From Oasisia sp. SBJ-2009 (taxonomy: Eukaryota > Annelida > Polychaeta > Sabellida > Siboglinidae), in contig OZ024866.1 in the NCBI GenBank assembly GCA_964017155.1, forward strand, positions 22,906,082 to 22,970,081: 64,000 nucleotides of DNA. Reading direction: 5' to 3'. Positions 13,101 to 25,400 of the stretch are shown here, in pieces (the first letter of the stretch is position 1; each line of letters opens with the position of its first letter). The position numbers were made by a program, and so were the translations under genes. Under the pieces are notes generated by a model that worked only from the letters and a program-made list of their open reading frames with translations, had not been told where the DNA came from and did no database searches.

Positions 13101-15523
13101 CTTATTAATATGTTTTGTAATGTATTTATTATTTTATTTTATCTATTTATTGCTGATAAGTTTTGCTTTTGAACTAGGATTTTTAGAAGCTTTATCTAAT
13201 TATCTATCTATTATCAGTTAACATTTCATATTTACATGTACGTTTATACTGATAATGAATATTTTTAATATGTATGTGTTACAATGTATTTTATGCGCCT
13301 CTGAATGGAAATTTTTCTGTGTATACAGCGCTTTACAAATAAATAATAATTATTATTATTTATGCAAACATTTTACCAGTCCAAACCAAGAGTCTACAAA
13401 ACGTCAATATTTTACATTACACCAAACAACAACATTGAGTAGCATTTTATGAGAAATCTCTTCTGTTTCAATTCTGAGTGATTTTGAAAGAAGTGCTATG
13501 ATTTATAGGAAGGTTTCTTGAATTGATTTCTTTGAAATAATTGTCATCTGGGCAGATATACATGACTGGACAAAGGAGTTATTAGTTTTCAAAATACAAG
13601 TTATTTGGTTTCTGGTAAAGGATGGTGCTTTCGTTTGTAAAAAAAGTTCACTGGTTCCTCTCTAGGAAGGGTTTCCCTTTTGTTTCTGTGAAGGAGTCAT
13701 TCTTTTGTGTCTTGTTCTAGGAATGTGTTTGTTGGTTCCTAGGAAGGGTTTGTTGGTTCTAGGACTGTGTTTGTTGGTTCTAGGACTGTGTTTGTTGGTT
13801 CTAGGACTGTGTTTGTTGGTTCTAGGACTGTGTTTGTTGGTTCTAGGACTGTGTTTGTTGGTTCTAGGACTGTGTTTGTTGGTTCTAGGAATGTGTGTGT
13901 TGGTTCTAGGACTGTGTTTGTTGGTTCTAGGACTGTGTTTGTTGGTTCTAGGAATGTGTGTGTTGGTTCTAGGACTGTGTTTGTTGGTTCTAGGACTGTG
14001 TTTGTTGGTTCTAGGAATGTGTTTGGTGGTTCTAGGAATGTGTTTGCTGGTTCTAGGAATGTGTTTGTTGGTTCTAGGACTGTGTTTGTTGGTTCTAGGA
14101 CTGTGTTTGTTGGTTCTAGGACTGTGTTTGTTGGTTCTAGGACTGTGTTTGTTGGTTCTAGGAATGTGTGTGTTGTTCTAGGAAGGAGTTGTCTGACCTG
14201 TGGGCGACTCACACCCAGGCAACTGACCACACGAGTCAACAGGCCGACCTCATCCGACAGCTGCAGACTCTGCACAAGGACACGAGACAAAGTACGAGAC
14301 TCAGACACACAGTTGTATCTGTGACAGCTTTACAGTGGACTAATGCCTAGTGGACATTTGCCGAGTAGTCAGACGAAAAAGTGGACACTTGCTCAGTGAC
14401 AAATACAATTATATCAATGTATTCCTGGCCCTAACCCTAATCCTAAATCTAACCCAAATGTATTTATTTACACTTTTTGTGATTTTATTGTATTTATGGA
14501 AAATCTTTATTTATGGAGTCTGGTGTATTTTTGTTGCAGTGTTGAAAAATCAAGAAGAGACTTTCACCATGGAGAATGCAGCTCTTCAAACTGTGAGTTC
14601 TTCCACGTAGAGCATGTTTTGTAACTGCTACATTGCATATCGATGTCCCATTTGTACCTGCCAACTGGTTAGGTGTAACAAAAAGGAAATAGTTCATTTG
14701 TACACAGAGTTCATTTGTCCATTTGTCCCAGTAGGTGTGTGAAACGAGGCGTGTGTTCCTTTCATGCCTATCTTTATACCAAAAGTCATGATTTAAACAT
14801 TTTGTCCAATGTTAGCATTTAGCCTACCAACAAGTGTCCAGTAATTCCTGGAACAGTTACCCGGGGTAGTTTTCTGCACAGTTACTTTGGTTGTGTTCAT
14901 AAGTAGGTAAGTAATCGTAACACTTATGTAGTGCCTATATCCTTGAAAATTAGGCAGATTTGCACTTTATATGGTTGTTCTATTGACGAAATAATTATAG
15001 CAGTGGAAATCTGGCGGTGGCTTTTAGTGGGGGGCTCAAGAAGTAGACTACTTTACTTGTGTTCATCTGCATGCTGAATGCAATGAGTTCTCGTGTCAGA
15101 AACTGAAGAAGCTGGAGCAGACAGAAGCTGACTTGAGACAAGAGCACGTCTTCTATGAGCAGGTTGGTTTATCTACAGAGAAGCCACATGTATCAAGTCA
15201 TCTTCATTCTCAGTTAGCTCTGATATTCATGTATTCTGTCACTGTCAGAGAATGCCGACAAACTCAGTAAACTAATAAAGTCTGATATGTAAAACATGCA
15301 TTGTGTAAAGTCTTATTATTCCAGAACTGGGTTCTGAGTTTGTGCCTCATTGTGACATTGCTTTCTCTCCCAAAAGTCGGTTTATTTACTTATGGTATTG
15401 ACAAAGTATGTGTGTTATGATGCAGTTTTAAAATGTTTTGCGTTAACAAGTTACATAAGACACCACACACTGAACAGTGAACCTCGGAATGTACATAAAA
15501 CATGCAAAATATTATAAACAATC

Positions 15524-15592
<69 letters not shown>

Positions 15593-16379
15593 TATATATG
15601 TTTTTGTAGATTTTTAGGGTCCCAAAAAGATCAGGATGTAAATAATACAGCCATTATGCCCTCCTCGGCATATGCACATACATTGGTTGGATTATTGTTA
15701 GTGTTACTAGATGTGCGTGCGTGCGTCTGTGTGTGTGTGCGAGTGTTGACCGCCCGTGTTGCTTGACCGGTAGAAGATCCAGGAGCAGCAGGACATGATA
15801 GTGGACCTGAGGAGGAAACTGACCACAACGGAACAGCCGCTGCCTGAGGATGACCCGGCAGTGCCGCCCTTTGGCAGCTACAGGTCAGTCTCTGCCAGAA
15901 ACAGGTCAATAGGTAATGGCTGGTCAGTGGGGTGGTCAGTAACTGGTCAGTAGGTGGTCAGTAAGTGGTCAGTGGTGGTCAGTAAGTGGTCAGTGGGTGG
16001 TCAGTAAGTGGTCAGTGGGTGGTCAGTGGGTGGTCTGTGGGTGGTCAGTGGGTGGTCAGTGGGTGGTCTGTGGGTGGTCTGTGGGTGGTCTGTGGGTGGT
16101 CAGTGGGTGGTCAGTGGGTGGTCAGTGGGTGGTCTGTGGGTGGTCAGTGGGTGGTCAGTAAGTGGTCTGTGGGTGGTCAGTGGGTGGTCTGTAGGTTTGG
16201 TTGTCATCACAGTTGATATAGTGGTGCCACCTATGGAGTTGAATAGATATTGCACATGGAAGCTCCTATGGATATCTACAAGATCTGCTTACAAGATTTA
16301 TTTTTATGACTTTTAGTGACTCTTGTTAATTTGTTAATCTATTTATTTATTTGTTTGTAAATTATTTCTTTCATGGCTA

Positions 16380-16438
<59 letters not shown>

Positions 16439-19400
16439 CTGAATCTGCTGGTATATTGCTGAGTCTGGGGGGTATTTGCTGAGGCTGGTGGGTATTTGAT
16501 GAGTCTGCTGGGTATTTGCTGAGTCTGCTGGGTATTTGATGAGTCTGCTAGGTATTTGATGAGTCTGCTGGGTATTTGATGAGTCTGCTAGGTATTTGAT
16601 GAGTCTGCTGGGTATTTGATGAGTCTGCTGGGTATGTGCTGAGTCTGCTGGGTATTTGCTGAATCTGCTGGTATATTGCTGAGTCTGCTGGGTATTTGCT
16701 GAGTCTGCTGGGTATTTGATGAGTCTGCTGGGTATTTGACGAGTCTGCTGGGTATTTGCTGAGTCTACTGGTATATTGCTGAGTCTGCTGGTATTTGCTG
16801 AGTCTGCTGGGTATTTGCTGAGTCTACTGGTATATTGCTGAGTCTGCTGGGTATTTACTGAGTCTGCTGGGTATTTGCTGAGTCTGCTGGTATTTGTTGA
16901 GTCTGCTGGGTATTTACTGAGTCTGCTGGGTATTTGCTGAATCTGCTGGTATATTGCTGAATCTGGTGGGTATTTGTTGAGTCTGCTGGTATTTGCTGAG
17001 TCTGCTGGGTATTTGCTGAGTCTGCTGGTATTTGCTGAGTCTGCTGGGTATTTACTGAGTCTGCTGGGTATTTGCTGAGTCTGCTGGTATTTGCTCAGTC
17101 TGCTGGTATATTGCTTAGTCTGGTGGGTATTTGTTGAGGCTGCTGGTATTTGCTGAGTCTGCTGGGTATTTGCTGAGTCTACTGGTATATTGCTGAGTCT
17201 GCTGGGTATTTGATGAGTCTGCTGGGCATTTGATGAGTCTGCTGGGCATTTGATGAGTCTGCTGGTATATTGCTGAGTCAGCTGGGTATTTGCTGAGTCT
17301 GCTGGTATTTGCTGAGTCTGATGGGTATTTGCTGAGTCTGTTGGGTATTTGCTGAGTCTGCTGGTATATTGCTGAGTCTGCTGGGTATTTGCTGAGTCTG
17401 CTGGGTATTTGCTGAGTCTGCTTGGTATTTGATGAGTCTGCTGGGTATTTGCTGAGTCTGCTGGATATTTGCTGAGTCTACTGGTATATTGCTGAGTCTG
17501 CTGGGTATTTGCTGAGTCTGTTGGGTATATGATGAGTCTGCTGGGAATTTGATGAGCCTGCTGGGTATTTGATGAGTCTGCTGTGTATTTGCTGAGTCTG
17601 CTGGGTATTTGCTGTGGTTTTGACAACCAGTTTGGTTCATACGTTAATTAGACACATTATCACAATCACACAAGCGTTGTGAACTCTCCCGTGTGGAGGT
17701 GAGTAACCCTGCCATGTTTCCTGTCAGGACGGCCTCTCTCTCCGACCATCTCTCACAGTCCACCCCGACCTGTTCCGCTCGCTCGCGTGGACGTCAGCGT
17801 CAGGTGACGGGTCGGCTTGGTGACACGAAGACACGACACAAGTCACCGGGACAGTCGCCCGGCCGTAGGCTTGACCAGAGTCCATGTGATGACCACCGTG
17901 GGTTTGACATGAAGATGCTGAGACAGAGACTGGTGACGATGGAGAGGAAACTGGACCACTACCATCAGCTCCTTCGTGTCAAGGTACAGTTTCTGTTATA
18001 CTGGTATGGCTGGAGTGTATTGTTTTATTTATCATGGACATCTTTTGAAAATCAACCTTGTTCGTGTACTTGTCTCAGTCTGTGGTGTGGTTTGCGCCAA
18101 TGTTTTTTTGTGATGTGGACTGTCATTACGTTGTGTGGAATGTATAGCTGTCATGTGGACTGTGTCAATGCAACATGTGGATGGTGTCACTGTCGTGTAT
18201 TATGTATAGATATGCCATGTGGATTTTGTCTGTGTTTTGGGAGGGTGTTGGAAATGTAATGTGAACCATGTCACAATGCTATTGGACTGTGTCACTGACA
18301 TGTGGATTGTATCACTATGTAATGTGGTTTGTAAAAAAATGTAGTTCTTATGTAGTACAGTATCCAGTCCTGACGAAAGGATTACACTTTACTTTTCTGG
18401 CAAACTATGTCATGTGGATTGCGTCACTATGTCAACTAGATTGTGTCATGTGGGCTGTCACTGTGTCATTTATACTGAGTCATTTTACTGTGCTGATCGA
18501 AACACTATGACATGCTACTTACATCACTATGTCTAGCCTCGGTTACCCAGACTCCGTGAGGTGGCAGCACTTTTAAGCCCCCTCAACTCCGCCTGGGACA
18601 GTATATGGGCTTAAGTTTCTACATCCGGGCAGCCTTACCCCAGATTAGGGTAGAGACGCTGATTGGCTCTCAGGCCAACTATGAAATAAAAATTCAAATA
18701 ACGATATACTTTTACAAGATAATAATATCATATGAAAAGTATTCACCATTGAACTTATATTAACACAAAAGTAAGTAAAAATTCAAAATTCAAAATCCGT
18801 GAGGTGGCAGCATTGTCTAGCTCGACACGGATAGCATACAAATTAAATAAGGAAATCTTTTGATCTAATAATGCTGTATTATAAAAACTATTAAAAATTT
18901 AACTTATATTAACACAAAATAAATAGAAATACAAATTTGCAGTTGTTTATAAAAAATATATATTACGGCAGTGACCGTGAGGTGGCAGCATTTTATAGAT
19001 CACGGCTGCTACCCAAACAAAAGCCGTTAATGTAGCCAGACTGTGTTCTCGGCGTAGTTCCGCAGCCTATGTCATGCTAACTACATCACTTGCATGCATT
19101 TGACCAATACATCACATGTCACTCTGTCAAATGTAATGTGTCACTAGGATGACGAGTTGAAAGAGCTGAAGGTGGCCCACAATCGTCGACTGGAGCGTCT
19201 CCGTTCCGTTGTCACCAACTACAAACTGGTGAAGAAACAACTACGCATTGTGGAGGAGGAGTGTTACGGGTGGGTCATTGCTTCCTCCTGTAGTCTCAGT
19301 TAGTTGTGGAGGAGTGTTACGGGTGGGTCATTGCTTCCTCCTGTAGTCTCAGTTAGTTGTGGAGGAGTGTTACGGGTGGGTCATTGCTTCCTCCTGTAGT

Positions 19401-22400
19401 CTCAGTTAGTTGTGGAGGAGTGTTACGGGTGGGTCATTGCTTCCTCCTGTAGTCTCAGTTAGTTGTGGAGGAGTGTTACGGGTGGGTCACTGCTTCCTCC
19501 TGTAGTCTCAGTTAGTTGTGGAGGAGTGTTACGGGTGGGTCATTGCTTCCTCCTGTAGTCTCAGTTAGTTGTGGAGGAGTGTTACGGGTGGGTCATTGCT
19601 TCCTCCTGTAGTCTCAGTTAGTTGTGGAGGAGTGTTACGGGTGGGTCATTGCTTCCTCCTGTAGTCTCAGTTAGTTGTGGAGGAGTGTTACGGGTGGGTC
19701 ATTGCTTCCTCCTGTAGTCCCAGTTAGTTATGGAGGAGTGTTACGGGTGGGTCATTGCTTCCTCCTGTAGTCTCAGTTAGTTGTGGAGGAGTGTTACGGG
19801 TGGGTCATTGCTTCCTCCTGTAGTCTCAGTTAGTTGTGGAGGAGTGTTACGGGTGGGTCATTGCTTCCTCCTGTAGTCTCAGTTAGTTGTGGAGGAGTGT
19901 TACGGGTGGGTCACTGCTTCCTCCTGTAGTCTCAGTTAGTTGTGGAGGAGTGTTACGGGTGGGTCATTGCTTCCTCCTGTAGTCTCAGTTAGTTGTGGAG
20001 GAGTGTTACGGGTGGGTCATTGCTTCCTCCTGTAGTCTCAGTTAGTTGTGGAGGAGTGTTACGGGTGGGTCATTGCTTCCTCCTGTAGTCTCAGTTAGTT
20101 GTGTAGGAGTGTTACGGGTGGGTCATTGCTTCCTCCTGTAGTCTCAGTTAGTTGTGGAGGAGTGTTACGGGTGGGTCATTGCTTCCTCCTGTAGTCTCTG
20201 TTAGTTGTGGATGAGTGTTACGGGTGGGTCACTGCTTCCTCCTGTAGTCTCTGTTAGTTGTGTAGGAGTGTTACGGGTGGGTCATTGCTTCCTCCTGTAG
20301 TCCCAGTTAGTTGTAGAGGAGTGTTACGGGTGGGTCATTGCTTCCTCCTGTAGTCTCAGTTAGTTGTGGAGGAGTGTTACGGGTGGGTCATTGCTTCCTC
20401 CTGTAGTCTCAGTTAGTTGTGGAGGAGTGTTACGGGTGGGTCATTGCTTCCTCCTGTAGTCTCAGTTAGTTGTGGAGGAGTGTTACGGGTGGGTCATTGC
20501 TTCCTCCTGTAGTCTCAGTTAGTTGTGGAGGAGTGTTACGGGTGGGTCATTGCTTCCTCCTGTAGTCTCAGTTAGTTGTGGAGGAGTGTTACGGGTGGGT
20601 CATTGCTTCCTCCTGTAGTCTCAGTTAGTTGTGGAGGAGTGTTACGGGTGGGTCATTGCTTCCTCCTGTAGTCTCAGTTAGTTGTAGAGGAGTGTTACGG
20701 GTGGGTCATTGCTTCCTCCTGTAGTCTCAGTTAGTTGTGGAGGAGTGTTACGGGTGGGTCACTGCTTCCTCCTGTAGTCTCAGTTAGTTGTAGAGGAGTG
20801 TTACGGGTGGGTCATTGCTTCCTCCTGTAGTCTCAGTTAGTTGTAGAGGAGTGTTACGGGTGGGTCATTGCTTCCTCCTGTAGTCTCAGTTAGTTGTAGA
20901 GGAGTGTTACGGGTGGGTCATTGCTTCCTCCTGTAGTCTCAGTTAGTTGTGGAGGAGTGTTACGGGTGGGTCATTGCTTCCTCCTGTAGTCTCAGTTAGT
21001 TGTAGAGGAGTGTTACGGGTGGGTCATTGCTTCCTCCTGTAGTCTCAGTTAGTTGTAGAGGAGTGTTACGGGTGGGTCATTGCTTCCTCCTGTTGTCTCA
21101 GTTAGTTGTGGAGGAGTGTTACGGGTGGGTCATTGCTTCCTCCTGTAGTCTCAGTTAGTTGTGGAGGAGTGTTACGGGTGGGTCACTGCTTCCTCCTGTA
21201 GTCTCAGTTAGTTGTGGAGGAGTGTTACGGGTGGGTCACTGCTTCCTCCTGTAGTCTCAGTTAGTTGTGGAGGAGTGTTACGGGTGGGTCACTGCTTCCT
21301 CCTGTAGTCTCAGTTAGTTGTGGAGGAGTGTTACGGGTGGGTCACTGCTTCCTCCTGTAGTCTCAGTTAGTTGTGGAGGAGTGTTACGGGTGGGTCATTG
21401 CTTCCTCCTGTAGTCTCAGTTAGTTGTGGAGGAGTGTTACGGGTGGGTCATTGCTTCCTCCTGTAGTCTCAGTTAGTTGTGGAGGAGTGTTACGGGTGGG
21501 TCATTGCTTCCTCCTGTAGTCTCAGTTAGTTGTGGAGGAGTGTTACGGGTGGGTCACTGCTTCCTCCTGTAGTCTCAGTTAGTTGTGGAGGAGTGTTACG
21601 GGTGGGTCATTGCTTCCTCCTGTAGTCTCAGTTAGTTGTAGAGGAGTGTTACGGGTGGGTCACTGCTTCCTCCTGTAGTCTCAGTTAGTTGTGGAGGAGT
21701 GTTACGGGTGGGTCACTGCTTCCTCCTGTAGTCTCAGTTAGTTGTGGAGGAGTGTTACGGGTGGGTCACTGCTTCCTCCTGTAGTCTCAGTTAGTTGTGG
21801 AGGAGTGTTACGGGTGGGTCACTGCTTCCTCCTGTAGTCTCAGTTAGTTGTGGAAGAGTGTTACGGGTGGGTCATTGCTTCCTCCTGTAGTCTCAGTTAG
21901 TTGTGGAGGAGTGTTACGGGTGGGTCATTGCTTCCTCCTGTAGTCTCAGTTAGTTGTGGAGGAGTGTTACGGGTGGGTCACTGCTTCCTCCTGTAGTCTC
22001 AGTTAGTTGTGGAGGAGTGTTACGGGTGGGTCACTGCTTCCTCCTGTAGTCTCAGTTAGTTGTGGAGGAGTGTTACGGGTGGGTCACTGCTTCCTCCTGT
22101 AGTCTCAGTTAGTTGTGGAGGAGTGTTACGGGTGGGTCATTGCTTCCTCCTGTAGTCTCAGTTAGTTGTGGAGGAGTGTTACGGGTGGGTCATTGCTTCC
22201 TCCTGTAGTCTCAGTTAGTTGTGGAGGAGTGTTACGGGTGGGTCATTGCTTCCTCCTGTAGTCTCAGTTAGTTGTGGAGGAGTGTTACGGGTGGGTCATT
22301 GCTTCCTCCTGTAGTCTCAGTTAGTTGTGGAGGAGTGTTACGGGTGGGTCACTGCTTCCTCCTGTAGTCTCAGTTAGTTGTGGAGGAGTGTTACGGGTGG

Positions 22401-25400
22401 GTCATTGCTTCCTCCTGTAGTCTCAGTTAGTTGTGGAGGAGTGTTACGGGTGGGTCACTGCTTCCTCCTGTAGTCTCAGTTAGTTGTGGAGGAATGTTAC
22501 GGGTGGGTCATTGCTTCCTCCTGTAGTCTCAGTTAGTTGTGGAGGAGTGTTACGGGTGGGTCACTGCTTCCTCCTGTAGTCTCAGTTAGTTGTGGAGGAG
22601 TGTTACGGGTGGGTCATTGCTTCCTCCTGTAGTCTCAGTTAGTTGTGGAGGAGTGTTACGGGTGGGTCATTGCTTCCTCCTGTAGTCTCAGTTAGTTGTG
22701 GAGGAGTGTTACGGGTGGGTCATTGCTTCCTCCTGTAGTCTCAGTTAGTTGTGGAGGAGTGTTACGGGTGGGTCATTGCTTCCTCCTGTAGTCTCAGTTA
22801 GTTGTGGAGGAGTGTTACGGGTGGGTCATTGCTTCCTCCTGTAGTCTCAGTTAGTTGTGGAGGAGTGTTACGGGTGGGTCATTGCTTCCTCCTGTAGTCT
22901 CAGTTAGTTGTGGAGGAGTGTTACGGGTGGGTCACTGCTTCCTCCTGTAGTCTCAGTTAGTTGTGGAGGAGTGTTACGGGTGGGTCATTGCTTCCTCCTG
23001 TAGTCTCAGTTAGTTGTAGAGGAGTGTTACGGGTGGGTCATTGCTTCCTCCTGTAGTCTCAGTTAGTTGTGGAGGAGTGTTACGGGTGGGTCACTGCTTC
23101 CTCCTGTAGTCTCAGTTAGTTGTGGAGGAGTGTTACGGGTGGGTCATTGCTTCCTCCTGTAGTCTCAGTTAGTTGTGGAGGAGTGTTACGGGTGGGTCAT
23201 TGCTTCCTCCTGTAGTCTCAGTTAGTTGTGGAGGAGTGTTACGGGTGGGTCACTGCTTCCTCCTGTAGTCTCAGTTAGTTGTGGAGGAGTGTTACGGGTG
23301 GGTCATTGCTTCCTCCTGTAGTCTCAGTTAGTTGTGGAGGAGTGTTACGGGTGGGTCACTGCTTCCTCCTGTAGTCTCAGTTAGTTGTGGAGGAGTGTTA
23401 CGGGTGGGTCACTGCTTCCTCCTGTAGTCTCAGTTAGTTGTAGAGGAGTGTTACGGGTGGGTCATTGCTTCCTCCTGTAGTCTCAGTTAGTTGTGTTAGT
23501 TTTTAACTCTGGGATCCAGCCCTGTTGTGGCTGTGTTTAATTGGTGTTCTTTAAAGAACCTACTTATTTGTCTCTACATGTTTGTCCCACTCCTGCACAC
23601 TTGCTGGTGTTCAGACATACAATACTACCAATACACTCACACAAAGAGACATGGGAAATACTCACTTGCTATTCTTCTCACCTCAGCAAACACTACCTAC
23701 AAACATCTATATAAACTGTTGGGTTGTCTCGCAGAAACTAACATAGCTTCGATTGCTCACATGCAGCGAGGTGGCGCCACCATCCGCCAGTCCCGTCGCC
23801 ACCTCAAGGTAACGCGATCTACTTAAGGATCAAGATTATCCTCTTTGTGTCCTGCCTGTGCAGGGCTGTAGGCAGGACCAAATTATTGCCAGTCACACAT
23901 GTTTTGGTGGTCACATGTGTTAAGCCAGTTTACAAACATAAAAATGTGTCTGGTGACCTGAAGTGGACTGTAAACACACATGTGACACCATTTACACTCA
24001 ATTCTAAGGCATAAGTGACAATATCTATGGTTTTGGAAGACCTTTTTTTGCTCCTTCTTTTTTTATCCGTCCACCCATATTTCTACCTGTCCAGAACGGT
24101 TTTTACCCGTCCAAATGACGGGTGAACGGGTCTCTGCATAAAGCTATGTCCCCAGTCAACCAGCCTCAGCCAGCCCGACAACCCCTGTCAGCCCTAGTCA
24201 GCCCCAATCAGCCAGCCTCAATCATACCCAGTCATCCCCACGCAGCCAGCCCCAGTCATTCCTAGTCAGCCAGCCCCAGTCATCCCCAGTCAACATCAAG
24301 CAGTCAGCCCCTGTCATCCCCAGGCACCCAGCCTCAGTCATAGCCAGTCAGCTAGCCCCAGTCTTCCACAATCAACCATCCCCAATCTTCTCCAGTCGTC
24401 CCCAGTTAGCCAGCCTCGGTCATCCCCAATCATCCAGCCCAGTCGTCTCTAATCAGCCAGCCCCAGTCATCCCCAGGTATCCAGCCCCAGTCATCCCTAG
24501 TTAGCCAGCCCCAGCAATCCCAGCAGCCAGCCCCAATCATCCCCAGTCAGCCAGCCCCAGTCATCCCCAGTCATCTCCAGTCAGCCAGCCTCAGTCATCC
24601 CCAGTCATTCCAAGTCGGCCAGTACCAGTCATTCCTAGTCAGCCAGCCCCAATCATCACTAATCAGCCTGCCCCAATCATCCCCAGTCAGCCAGCCCCAG
24701 TCATCCCCAGCAGCCAGCCCCAACTGTCCCTAGTCAGCCAGACCCAGCCAACCAGTCGTCCCCAGTCAGGGCTTTATGCAGGACCAAATCTCTGCGTATA
24801 GTTATGTCCCTGTGGGACATAACAATCTATCTATGTCCCATCACTTAGGGGCTTTGAGGGCAACAGAATGATGTATCTCAACACAGGTTGTCCACACTTA
24901 TCTATCGTCAGCTGATCTAATAAGTTGATTGAAGCTGAGCCCAGTCCATTTTTTGATATTATCAACCTATGGCTTTGTTTGTCTTCCTCTCTTTCTTGAC
25001 CCATCAGTTCCTCCTTGCTGGATGGTGTTAGCCAAGCTTCACTTCCATCTGATCACACGACCAAACCATTGCAATTGTTGACTTTGTACAATTGTCAACA
25101 GATGTTCTTGCTTGCTGATATGTCTCTCCATCAGTTCACGTACTTGTTTGTGTGTGGAGTGTGAGCCTGTGAGGAGTAGTGAACCTGTAACATCCTCCAT
25201 ATGCAGCTCATCTCAAAGCCATAGATGAGTTTTCCATCTCTGCGTCAACCGTCCAAGATTCACATCCATAGAAGAAGACTGATGTTATCAGTGCTCTCAG
25301 CAAACTAATTCTGGCTTCCATAGATATGTTCTTATCTTTCCAGGTATCAACACAACACATGAAACACTGTGAAGCATGATATAACAACACAGTGCTGATT

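Noticed and set aside
13705..14324. Three overlapping open frames of 158-189 codons on both strands
   Set aside because: Consequence of a 21-bp repeat, which keeps all stop-free frames open.
14428..14456. Fused chromosome end
   Set aside because: Only about five degenerate CCCTAA copies within an intron.
16382..17626. A 414-codon minus-strand open frame
   Set aside because: It runs entirely through a TA microsatellite and a 20-bp minisatellite; the protein is the repeat read aloud (SKYPADSANTQQ units) with no domain.
19247..23492. CRISPR-like array
   Set aside because: Direct repeats have no unique spacers, and the context is an animal intron; it is a minisatellite.
23527..23826. 99-codon frame before exon 16
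   Set aside because: Out of phase with exon 15 and exon 17, and begins in unrelated intron sequence.
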